DNA from: Ferrimonas kyonanensis DSM 18153
Lineage (GTDB): Bacteria > Pseudomonadota > Gammaproteobacteria > Enterobacterales > Shewanellaceae
NCBI RefSeq assembly: GCF_000425405.1
Contig: NZ_KE384365.1
Location: 1 to 64,000 of the forward strand
Direction of reading: 5' to 3'
Length of the DNA: 64,000 nucleotides
Under the pieces are notes generated by a model. It searched no databases. It was not told where the DNA came from and saw only the letters and a list, made by a program, of their open reading frames with translations. The translations under genes were made by a program, and so were the position numbers. This document shows positions 1 through 10,800 of this stretch, piece by piece; position 1 is the first letter of the stretch; every line of letters starts with the position of its first letter.

Positions 1-61
1 ATATGAGATATCAATCCTGCGCGAGTGCCCACACAGATTGTCTGACTAATTGTTAAAGAAC
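1..61 (-). other. rRNA operon leader (boxA region), 16S gene off the left edge
   Basis: Read on the minus strand, this stretch carries a boxA-like antitermination element (positions 48-61, GTTCTTTAACAATT) followed by CAGACAATCTGTGTGGGCAC, which closely matches the leader that precedes 16S rRNA in enterobacterial rrn operons. The 16S gene itself should begin shortly beyond the left edge. The position next to clpB agrees with the clpB-rrsG linkage in Escherichia coli. The rRNA gene is inferred, not seen. Confidence 0.85.
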
Positions 62-101
62 GTTGCTTGCTAGCTCGTTGGAGTAGCGAAGCGAGGTGCG
101 T

Positions 102-129
102 ATCTTACGCTTTCCTCATCTCCCGTCAA
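102..129 (-). promoter_or_regulatory. rRNA operon promoter, proximal
   Basis: On the minus strand TTGACG (124-129) and TAAGAT (102-107) are separated by 16 bases and followed by a GC-rich discriminator and then the boxA leader. The short spacer is typical of stringently controlled rrn promoters. Confidence 0.7.
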
Positions 130-216
130 GCGTTATTTTAAACTTTCTCAAAACTCTTGATTGACGGTCGCTTTTTCCGTTTCAGAATTTCTTCCATCCC
201 TTCGAAGCGGACGCCT

Positions 217-244
217 ATGTTACTCGAATCCTAAACAGAGTCAA
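217..244 (-). promoter_or_regulatory. rRNA operon promoter, distal
   Basis: On the minus strand TTGACT (239-244) and TAACAT (217-222) have a 16-base spacer, about 115 bases upstream of the proximal promoter. The tandem layout resembles rrn P1/P2 pairs. The region 245-393 upstream holds no recognisable gene and could carry activator sites, which I did not identify. Confidence 0.6.
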
Positions 245-393
245 GTCGATTTCACTCCAACGGGGTTGACCGCTCAAATTCACAGCAATCGAATCAAAGA
301 GTTATCGAACTCCGCTCAGCTTTAAGCCACAGCACAGCTGAGGTATGACTTAAAAGCGGCTTTTTGCTACCGGGACATACAGTTTAGGACAGG

Positions 394-419
394 AAGCTTC
401 AGGCCGATGCCTGAAGCTT
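394..419. terminator. Perfect hairpin between the small secreted gene and the rrn promoters
   Basis: An 11-bp perfect inverted repeat (394-404 and 409-419, AAGCTTCAGGC arms) flanks a 4-base loop. It lies just past the stop of the minus-strand gene at 487-810. There is no good T-run on either side, so it may be a weak or factor-assisted terminator or an RNA 3' end stabiliser. Confidence 0.45.
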
Positions 420-486
420 ATAACTATTGAGCATAAAGGTTGGCCTTCTCATGCCAGACTCTCAATAAACCTCACCGCCAGAAAAA

Positions 487-810
487 TCACTCGATCAATT
501 GGTAAACCACTTTAGTGGAACAGGCAACGGCCTGAACACTGTGGTAACAACGATCGACGACCCGCTTCTGTCGTAACTTCTGCTCTCCGCCTGCCGCCGT
601 CGGCTGCTCTGCCAGAAGCTGGTTGATCTCCATGGTTTCGGATTGTTGCTGCAACTGACTGAGCAAAGCTGCTTGAGTATCGGCCTGAGCAATAACCTGA
701 GGCTGAGGCACCGAAGACTGTGCCAACTCTGATAACCGCACCCCATAATGATTGGCACCAGCCGCCGCACTGAACAGCAACCCCAGTAGAACCCACTTAA
801 CCGTTTTCAT
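487..810 (-). CDS. Small secreted protein of unknown function
   Basis: This 107-residue protein is not recognised. It starts with a lysine-containing N-terminus and a hydrophobic stretch (about residues 5-19) ending in small residues, which looks like a Sec signal peptide or anchor. The mature part is rich in Gln, Ala and Ser and ends in a segment with two cysteines (DRCYHSVQAVACS) that could form a disulfide in the periplasm. A GGAG Shine-Dalgarno sequence lies five bases before the ATG. It sits alone between the rrn promoters and clpB on the same strand, with a perfect hairpin after its stop. Two overlapping frames in the same region lack these signals. Confidence 0.6.
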   Translation of the reverse strand: MKTVKWVLLGLLFSAAAGANHYGVRLSELAQSSVPQPQVIAQADTQAALLSQLQQQSETMEINQLLAEQPTAAGGEQKLRQKRVVDRCYHSVQAVACSTKVVYQLIE

Positions 811-855
811 AACTACTCCATCCGTTAGCTCGCCTATCTGAATAGATAGCAGTAC

Positions 856-885
856 CGGGGCTTCTCTTTTAGACCAAAAGCCCCG
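856..885. repeat. Inverted repeat downstream of clpB
   Basis: Arms CGGGGCTT (856-863) and AAGCCCCG (878-885) enclose a 14-base loop that contains a smaller TTTT/AAAA stem. It lies past the clpB stop and may end its transcript, but no T-run follows on the minus strand. Confidence 0.35.
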
Positions 886-931
886 ATACCTATGCTACGA
901 CGGAATAAGTTGAATGGTTCAGCCGTTACAG

Positions 932-3508
<2,577 letters not shown>

Positions 3509-3543
3509 ACCCTACTCTCCAAAAACTGCCTTACACAAAGCAG

Positions 3544-3572
3544 AGATGGGTACGACTCGGGCAAATTTCAAG
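3544..3572 (-). promoter_or_regulatory. Sigma-32 (heat shock) promoter of clpB
   Basis: On the minus strand CTTGAAA (3566-3572) and ACCCATCT (3544-3551) are 14 bases apart, close to the RpoH consensus of CTTGAA and CCCCATNT with 11-16 bases between. It lies 35 bases upstream of the clpB start codon, overlapping the gap after pgeF. The same arrangement is known for E. coli clpB. Confidence 0.75.
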
Positions 3573-3585
3573 CGCAGGAACTGAA

Positions 3586-4308
3586 TCAATCCAGCCAGAT
3601 AAGGGACGCCTGACGACCACAGCGGCCATCACGACGGTAAGAGAAAAAGCGTTCCGGGTGTTGATAGGTACACAGACCGCTGAGGGTAACCCGGTTCACC
3701 CCCAATCGGTTAAGGCGCTGCTGCGCCAGCCGAGGCAGGTCGGCAAGATAGCGATCTCCGTGAACTTTGAAGGCCGTCGCCGCCTCAGCATCCACCGCCA
3801 TAAACTGCTGGCGCACATCGCTGCCTACCTCAAACGCTTGTGGACCGATGGCCGGGCCAATCCAGGCTCGAATCGCCGCCCCCGGACATTCAAACTCCGA
3901 CAGTACCGACTCCAGCACACCATCACACAACCCACGCCAGCCAGCATGAGCGGCGGCTACTTGGGTGCCAGCCTCATTGCACAGCAACACCGGCAGGCAG
4001 TCCGCCGTCATCACCGCACAAGCGATGCCGTTCTGGCGACTAAAGGCAGCGTCTGCCACCGGTAGCGCTGCCGTTGCCGGCAGGGTGACCACATCGGTGC
4101 CGTGCACCTGCTCCAGCCACTGCACCGGCTGTTGCAGCCCCAATCCCCGCACCAGCCTGTGGCGATTGGCATCGACCGCAGCCACAGCATCCCCAACGTG
4201 CGCTCCCAAATTAAACCCATCGAATGGCGGCAAAGAGTCTCCGCCAATCCGATCGGTATAAACGGCGCGCACGCCATCGGGAAGCACCCAATCAGGGACG
4301 TGCCACAT
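3586..4308 (-). CDS. pgeF: Peptidoglycan editing factor PgeF (YfiH family)
   Basis: The 240-residue protein belongs to the YfiH/PgeF family, formerly called polyphenol or multicopper oxidase-like. Family members hydrolyse aberrant UDP-MurNAc-Ser to maintain correct peptidoglycan composition, and some have purine nucleosidase-like activity. Family hallmarks are visible: QVHGTDV, ADCLPVLL and AAAHAGWRG, with the His/Cys residues that bind a metal. Its ATG overlaps the rluD stop as TGATG (4308), so the two are translationally coupled. The rluD-pgeF-clpB order is the same as in E. coli. Confidence 0.92.
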   Translation of the reverse strand: MWHVPDWVLPDGVRAVYTDRIGGDSLPPFDGFNLGAHVGDAVAAVDANRHRLVRGLGLQQPVQWLEQVHGTDVVTLPATAALPVADAAFSRQNGIACAVMTADCLPVLLCNEAGTQVAAAHAGWRGLCDGVLESVLSEFECPGAAIRAWIGPAIGPQAFEVGSDVRQQFMAVDAEAATAFKVHGDRYLADLPRLAQQRLNRLGVNRVTLSGLCTYQHPERFFSYRRDGRCGRQASLIWLD

Positions 4309-5279
4309 CAGTACTCCATGCCTCGCTCGGCGGTGTCCTGTCGCAGCGCTTCGGTCAACTGCAGCATATCCTCAGGAACCGGGGCATACCACTGCATCCA
4401 CTCGCTGGTCACCGGATGTTCCAGCTCCAGTTTTACCGCGTGCAACGCCTGACGGCGGAAGCCCTTAAGCACCTGTTGCAGTGCCTCGGTAGCGCCCTTA
4501 GTCGGACGAGGACGGCCTTGATACAGGGGGTCACCAACCAGGGGGTGCTTAATGTGGGCCATGTGCACGCGAATCTGGTGAGTACGACCGGTTTCCAGGC
4601 GCAGACGCAAACGGGTGTGCGAACGAAACTTCTCGGCAATGCGATAATGGGTAACCGCAGGCTTGCCAATCTCCGTCACCGCCATGTGGGTCCGCTTCTG
4701 CGGATGACGGCCGATGTTGGCGTCCACCAGGCCGCCGGCAGTCAGGGTACCGTGAGCAATGGCCTCATACTCACGGGTAATCTCCCGCGCCTGCAACTGG
4801 GCCACCAGATGGGTTTGCGCTGGCACCGTTTTGGCCACCACCATCAAGCCGGTTGTGTCTTTATCCAGTCGGTGCACAATGCCCGCCCGTGGTACGTTGG
4901 CAATCTCCGGACAGTGGAACAGCAACGCATTCAATATGGTGCCATCGCCATTGCCGGCACCAGGGTGCACCACCAGATCGGCGGTTTTATTGATCACCAG
5001 GATGTGGTCATCTTCGTACACGATGTCCAGAGCGATATCCTGGGGTTTGGAGCTGACCTCCTCCTCCAGAGTGGCGCGCACGGAGACCGCCTGATCCACC
5101 AGCACCTTTTCCCGGGGCCGGGTCACCACTTCTTGGTCCAGACTGACGCTGCCAGCCAGGATCCACTCCTTGATGCGACTGCGGGAATAATCTGGGAACA
5201 GATCGGCTAACGCCTGGTCTAACCGCATACCAAGGTGCGTATCGTTAAATACGCCATTTAATTCAACGTGTTGGGTCAT
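4308..5279 (-). CDS. rluD: 23S rRNA pseudouridine(1911/1915/1917) synthase RluD
   Basis: RluD isomerises three uridines in helix 69 of 23S rRNA, needed for efficient ribosome assembly. The 323-residue protein has an N-terminal S4 RNA-binding domain (about residues 18-75, with DYSRSRIKEWI) and an RsuA/RluA catalytic domain with the signature GIVHRLDKDTTGLMVV, whose Asp is the nucleophile. Length agrees with E. coli RluD (326). It is the first gene of the rluD-pgeF unit and is divergent from bamD across a 123-base gap. Confidence 0.96.
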   Translation of the reverse strand: MTQHVELNGVFNDTHLGMRLDQALADLFPDYSRSRIKEWILAGSVSLDQEVVTRPREKVLVDQAVSVRATLEEEVSSKPQDIALDIVYEDDHILVINKTADLVVHPGAGNGDGTILNALLFHCPEIANVPRAGIVHRLDKDTTGLMVVAKTVPAQTHLVAQLQAREITREYEAIAHGTLTAGGLVDANIGRHPQKRTHMAVTEIGKPAVTHYRIAEKFRSHTRLRLRLETGRTHQIRVHMAHIKHPLVGDPLYQGRPRPTKGATEALQQVLKGFRRQALHAVKLELEHPVTSEWMQWYAPVPEDMLQLTEALRQDTAERGMEY

Positions 5280-5326
5280 ATACTCTCGATCCAGCTGTAA
5301 AAGCTCGAAATCACTCGCAGTTCTGA

Positions 5327-5332
5327 TAGAAT
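5327..5332 (+). promoter_or_regulatory. Possible -10 box for bamD
   Basis: TAGAAT, preceded by TG two bases upstream, lies 70 bases before the bamD ATG. The -35 region (5304-5309, CTCGAA) is poor. This is a weak prediction based only on the -10 match. Confidence 0.3.
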
Positions 5333-5402
5333 CGCTCCAACTGCAATTTTATCTCTTTTTGCATCAGAACTTCACGACAATGATAAGGAATTGGTTCATA
5401 AC

Positions 5403-6164
5403 ATGCGCAAACTAGCAGGTCCTTTGCTACTCGTCCTGGCCAGTAGCCTGATGATGGCCGGTTGCTCCACCAAGCAGAGCGACACCTACGTCATCGAAGA
5501 CCGCTCACCAGAAGCCCTGTACACGGATGCACGCCAGGCGATGGAAGCCGGCAGCTTTTCCAAAGCAACAAAAATCCTCGAAGCGCTGGACTCTCGTTAT
5601 CCGTTTGGCACCTACAAAACTCAGGTCCAGCTCGACCTGATCTACGCCTATTATAAACTAGATGACACCGCCAGCGCTCTCGCTAATGTGGATCGCTTTA
5701 TTCGGTTGAACCCAACCCATAAAGACATCGATTACGTTTACTACATGCGCGGCCTCATCAATATGCAGGCGGACAGCTACCTGTTCCACGATCTGCTCAG
5801 CATCGATCGCACCGATCGCGACCCTGAAAATGCCAAGGCCGCATTCAAGGACTTTGAGAAGCTGGTCAAGACCTTCCCGGACAGCCGCTACGCCGCCGAC
5901 GGGCGCCAGCGGATGATCGCCATTAAGAACCGACTGGCGGAATACTCCCTTCGCGTTGCCGAGTACTACGTCAAAATCGAGGCCTGGGTAGCCGCTGCCA
6001 ACCGCGCTCAGCAGATTGTCGAAACCTACGCGGGCACGCCCGCCGTCGAACCAGCTTTGGAGATCATGGCCAAAAGCTACCATGAGCTGGGACAGGAAAC
6101 CCTGAAACAGAACACGCTGACAGTGCTCAAAGCCACCTACCCGAACAATACGTTCTCCGAGTAG
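5403..6164 (+). CDS. bamD: Outer membrane assembly lipoprotein BamD
   Basis: BamD is the essential TPR lipoprotein of the BAM complex that inserts beta-barrel proteins into the outer membrane. The start is set at ATG 5403, giving a lipoprotein signal with lipobox LMMAGC (Cys about residue 21). A TTG twelve bases upstream is also in frame but leaves no room for a ribosome binding site. TPR-like helices follow, with typical BamD segments such as LDSRYPFGTYKTQVQLDL and FPDSRYAADGRQRM. The length of 253 residues is normal. A bidirectional terminator separates it from glnB. Divergence from rluD is conserved in gammaproteobacteria. Confidence 0.95.
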   Translation: MRKLAGPLLLVLASSLMMAGCSTKQSDTYVIEDRSPEALYTDARQAMEAGSFSKATKILEALDSRYPFGTYKTQVQLDLIYAYYKLDDTASALANVDRFIRLNPTHKDIDYVYYMRGLINMQADSYLFHDLLSIDRTDRDPENAKAAFKDFEKLVKTFPDSRYAADGRQRMIAIKNRLAEYSLRVAEYYVKIEAWVAAANRAQQIVETYAGTPAVEPALEIMAKSYHELGQETLKQNTLTVLKATYPNNTFSE

Positions 6165-6178
6165 AGTGCTTAAGACAC

Positions 6179-6208
6179 AAAAAAGGCGCCGAACAGGCGC
6201 CTTTTTTT
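6179..6208. terminator. Bidirectional terminator between bamD and glnB
   Basis: A GGCGCC stem (6185-6190 / 6196-6201) with a 5-base loop is preceded by an A-run and followed by seven T. It can stop both the rightward bamD and the leftward glnB transcripts. Confidence 0.9.
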
Positions 6209-6217
6209 ATGGAACCG

Positions 6218-6562
<345 letters not shown>

Positions 6563-6677
6563 TCATTCCTTGCTAAACAGGAGCACCGCTTCCCAAAAAA
6601 AACAACTGGGCCCATCAGGCCAGCTAAACTGACAGAAAGTGTAAGCGATTCAAATCAGGATAGGGAAGCCTGAAACG

Positions 6678-7202
6678 ATGCCTTGCTGCAAATATCATGG
6701 ATTGACCCTGATTGAACTGATGATCACGCTGGCCGTTGCCACCCTGTTGCTGACCACCGGGGTACCGGCCTTGCAACAACTGCTCGCCAACAGCCGGGCG
6801 CACTCTGCGGTGACCAGCCTATACCAGGATCTCAACTACGCCCGTCAACTGGCCATCGCCTATCAGGCCACGGTCACCCTGTGCCCGCTGTCGCCCTCCT
6901 CCCAGTGCGACGGCCAATGGCATCTGGGCTATCGAATCTTCATCGACAGTCCGCCCTGGCAAACCTACGGCGATGACGACGAACACCTGAAACAGCAACC
7001 GGCCATTGCCAGCCGAGACGCCATCAAGTTCTCGGCCAACGTCAATGCCATCCGCTTTGACGAAGCCGGTTTTACCGGTCAGAACGGCACCTTCTACTAC
7101 TGCCCGGACAGTGCCAGCGCCAGCCACCTAACCGCCGTGGTGATCAGCCGCACCGGCCGCATTCGCCACCATACGCTCACCACTCCGGTCAGTTGCCAAT
7201 AG
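6678..7202 (+). CDS. fimT: GspH/FimT-type minor pseudopilin
   Basis: The 174-residue protein begins with a class III prepilin signal: a short leader ending in Gly, then LTLIELMITLAV with Glu at mature position 5, cut and methylated by PilD. The rest matches the FimT/GspH pattern (DLNYARQLAIAYQATVTLCP, a NARSEA-like segment, and a C-terminal strand ending VISRTGRIR). FimT proteins are minor pilins that prime pilus assembly and may bind DNA. The gene lies on the plus strand, convergent with the pilV-pilE operon 4 bases away, although in many relatives fimT is co-directional with the other minor pilins. Confidence 0.8.
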   Translation: MPCCKYHGLTLIELMITLAVATLLLTTGVPALQQLLANSRAHSAVTSLYQDLNYARQLAIAYQATVTLCPLSPSSQCDGQWHLGYRIFIDSPPWQTYGDDDEHLKQQPAIASRDAIKFSANVNAIRFDEAGFTGQNGTFYYCPDSASASHLTAVVISRTGRIRHHTLTTPVSCQ

Positions 7203-7206
7203 CCAG

Positions 7207-7482
7207 CTAACGCGGCGTCAGCTGTTCCTGCGCCCTGGCCTGGCGAGAGCGAAACTCGCCCTTGTAGGGCACGCACTCCATCACCTGTGCAATTCGGTTA
7301 CCAGATTGAACCAGCAGCCTGCCTGCCAGCCCGGTCATCTGTTGTTCCAACCGGGCCGGGCGCAACTGATAATGGACAATGCGCTGATGCCCCGCCTCGT
7401 CCCGCAGCCAACACTTGTGCTCCTGGCGAGCGTCACTGCCGGACGCCAGCGCCAGCAACACCAAGATGCTCACCCCCTTCAT
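7207..7482 (-). CDS. Small secreted protein, TapY2-like, end of the minor-pilin operon
   Basis: About 91 residues long, starting at the ATG that overlaps the pilE stop as TGATG (7482-7484). An in-frame ATG nine bases upstream (7491) has its GAGGG too close to serve as binding site. The N-terminus MKGVSILVLLALASGSDA is a clear signal peptide. Two cysteines (HKCWLRD and MECVP) probably pair in the periplasm. Position after pilE and size suggest the TapY2 family found with Shewanella/Aeromonas-type minor pilin clusters, but this is inferred from context and general resemblance. Function unknown. Confidence 0.6.
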   Translation of the reverse strand: MKGVSILVLLALASGSDARQEHKCWLRDEAGHQRIVHYQLRPARLEQQMTGLAGRLLVQSGNRIAQVMECVPYKGEFRSRQARAQEQLTPR

Positions 7483-7874
7483 CACCAACATCCCTCAGGC
7501 GTGCGTTCACCGGCATCGGACAGCTTCAATTCAGCACACTCACTGTCCGCCAGTGCCTGCCCCCCCAGAGCCGTCGCCTGTAAAGTGAAGCCATTGGCGC
7601 TGGCTTCCACCGCATCCACCGAAAAGCGGCCGCTGAGCGTTACCATAGGGTCGTCACTGGCCCCAAGCCGGGTCATGTCTGCCACATAGGTATGATTATC
7701 CATGTAGTATTGCTCCTGCAGGTTCGCCATTCGGGTCAATTCCGACAACGCCTCAGCCCGGTATCCGGCCGCCAGCTGAATCTGGTAGGAGGGCAGAGCC
7801 ATGGCCATCAACAGCCCGACAATGGCCACCACCAGCATCAGTTCAATCAGGGTAACACCCCGCAACAGCCTCAT
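7482..7874 (-). CDS. pilE: Type IV minor pilin PilE
   Basis: The 130-residue prepilin has the leader MRLLRG followed by VTLIELMLVVAIVGLLMAMA, with Glu5 of the mature protein, and the segment SYQIQLAAGYRAEALSELTRMANLQEQYYMDN that is typical of PilE minor pilins. Two C-terminal cysteines (SECAEL and EGCW) form the expected D-region loop. PilE is thought to join the PilVWX-PilY1 priming complex at the tip of type IVa pili. The start overlaps the pilY1 stop by one base at 7874. Confidence 0.9.
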   Translation of the reverse strand: MRLLRGVTLIELMLVVAIVGLLMAMALPSYQIQLAAGYRAEALSELTRMANLQEQYYMDNHTYVADMTRLGASDDPMVTLSGRFSVDAVEASANGFTLQATALGGQALADSECAELKLSDAGERTPEGCW

Positions 7875-10800
7875 CAGGGTTGCCCTCCCAGGTAGTAGTA
7901 GATGTAGACTGGCAACAACGACTTATCCGGATCGCCACTGCCGCTGTCGGTCAATTCAATGCCATCCTGGCTCAAGTTGAATCCCCGCCCCACGCCCACC
8001 AGATAGACCTTGGGGTTCCAACTCGGGTCATCGGGATCCTCCGGCGGGGGTATCACGATCTGTGGCGTGTCCGGCAGACGCGCCCCTAGCTCAATGTACC
8101 GATGTTGGTAGCGGTTGATGCCATGATGCAGGTTCAGCACGTACAGCCGTCCTTGGCCCGCACTCAGGCAGGCATTGGCAGCGCCAGGTTCTCCCGGCAT
8201 AAAGGTGGTAAAGAAGGCGTTGCCGGAAAGAATAACGGCGGCCGACAGCGACTTCTCTCCCGGAGCCAGCGCCAACTTCCAGCCCCTCTTGCTGCCAGAC
8301 AACACCTCCTGAACCAGCCTGCTGTCATCATCGGTGGCGGCGCCGACCGGATCACTGCTGACATCAAACAGTTCCGCCACAGTTATTGCTGCCGGAACCG
8401 GTCTGTGACCATCACCACTGCCACCATCAAAACTGGCCGGATACAGGTGAGGATCTCGCAGCACGAACAGGTAGTCCTGAGTCGAAATGGCATTGGGGTG
8501 GGCACGGTTGCCGCTGCCGATCACCACCGCATCGTAGGGCAGATCGGTACGGATGACCCGGGTATGAGTCTGACCACCTTCGGTGACGATTTCGGTTTCC
8601 TTCAGCGTCATCTTGGTTTGGGCCACACTGACCTCATGGGTGAAGCGGCGATCGCTGTGCGCCGTGTCCCCCCCCAGATTGGCAAACCGAAACCCGCTCC
8701 AGGGGCGCTCGGCTCGCGTACCAGGCAGATCCAGCCGCCACACCGTGCCCCCGGTATCGGCCGCGTAGATGCGGTCGGTCAGCCCATCGCTATTGCTATC
8801 CAGAATCGCCACCCTGGCGGCGACGCTGTCACTGAACGGCACCGGTGTTACCAACGCCGACGCCGTTTGATTAACAAACTGATGCACCGGTTCACCGGTC
8901 TCGGCATCCAGAATCAACACGCCGGTACCAACCGAATCCGCCGTCCCCACGCCGTTGGCGTCTTTGTTGCTGTCGTAGCCGGCTCCGACAATCAGCACCG
9001 GCCGAGCGGCAGCAGCACTCAGGTTACCCTGAGGATAATCCGGTATTCGAGTCAATACCGGCTCGGACCAGGTTTGTCCCAGCACCGCCAACCCTGAATC
9101 CTGAGCGCTTTTCACCCACATCAACCGGGGTTGGTCCGGGTTACTGAGATCCAGGCCGTAATAGGCCCGTCCGCCCCGACGCAAACCGAAATACACCCAC
9201 ACCTTGTCACCCTGATCGGCGTCGATGTCCCCGTCGGCATCCAGATCCACGATCCAGGCCACCGGCGGACCGTCGACCCCGTAGACACTGTGACCGCCGG
9301 TTTGCGGGTTATGCCTCAGCAAGGGGGTCTGACCGGTAAATCGATAGGGCCGATAGCTCCAGCTTTCGGTGATGGTGGCACCGCCATCTTCAAACATGTG
9401 CAGGGCACCGGCATTGGTTCCCACCAGAATACGCACCCCTTTGTCGCCGCCGTAATGAATCGCCAACGGCTTGGAGTGCAGTGGATCCCCCATCAGATCT
9501 TCACGACGTTCACCGCTGACGCCATCCTCATCCTCATCGTCCACATCCTCCCCCTGCAACCAACGCACCCAGTCACCCAGGCTGGCAAGGTCAATGCCAC
9601 CTAAATCCGCCAGCAGGGATTCCTGACCACCGGCACGCTGCTCCAGGCTGCTCTGTGACAGTGAGACCAAGGTCCCGGTGACGCTGGCCGGCTCGGTGAG
9701 AACCCGCCGTTGCAACTGAGTTTGCATCGCTTCCAGCGCCCCCCCCTCCATCACCGAATTGCCATCGCCACCGCTGCTGGCCAGGGCACAGGTGGCCGAC
9801 GAGGTCCAATACGTACAGGCTGTCTCGGCAATATTGCCGCCGACATCGATGGCGGCCTCCCCTCTGGCATCGACCACCTGTCCCGAACCGAGAATGCGCA
9901 GCTTCTTCAGATTCCCCGCCCAACGCGGCCGGTCCGAGGGCAGAAACATGGAGTAGTACACCGAGTCCAGTGTCTGAGTGCGATCAAAACTGTTGGCGGC
10001 AATCGACGGCGAAGTGAAACTGGCGTCCACAGCCAGAATTTCGGAAAACACCCGCTGCAGTGCATTCTGCAGTGATAGCGCATCGGCGGCAGCAAAATAC
10101 TCGCCGCCGCCGCGACGGGCGGTCTCCGCCAGCAGCGCCCCGGCACTGTCGATGGCATCCTGAGAAAAACCGATGGTGTAAGTCACCACACTCTGGCGCC
10201 CCGAAGCGACGGCATTGATGTCCTGACTGTACAGATGCTCGGCCACCGCCGGCAGGTAGCTGTCGGCCCAGTCTCCGTACCCCAGAGTGCGGTAAGGATC
10301 GTACACCGACACCCGCTCCGACACACCGATCCCCAGTTCGGCTCTCAGAACTGCGTTGGCCGCCTCGTCTTTCGTGGGTGAACCGTCGGTAATCAGCACC
10401 ACATAAGCCTGAGGCTGACAGGTGACAAAGGGGCTCAGATACCGACCGGAATCCGCAAAGGGTACCCCAAACACCGGCACCGTCCCCCCAAACAGCACCT
10501 CGCCGCCACTGAAATAGCGATACGCCTCAAACAAAGTTTCACACAGTGGCGTCCAGGTGCTGGCCGTCAGACCATTGATGGTACTCATCAGGCTGGCTTT
10601 GCTCGAAGGCGTCATCGGTTGAATGGCGCTGAGCAAACGACCGCCATGGCTACCGCTGAGCAACCCGTCGTCACTGCCGTTACCATTAAACACCGCCAGA
10701 CCGAAATCCACCCCCGGAGTGCTCTGCACGATGTCGGTGATGGTGTCCTTGGCAATGGCCAGGCGGCTGCGAACCACCGGCACGGCGGTTTTTCGATAAT

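Noticed and set aside
8102-9097. A 331-codon frame opposite pilY1
   Set aside because: Antisense to a well-supported PilY1 propeller; no ribosome binding site or family resemblance.
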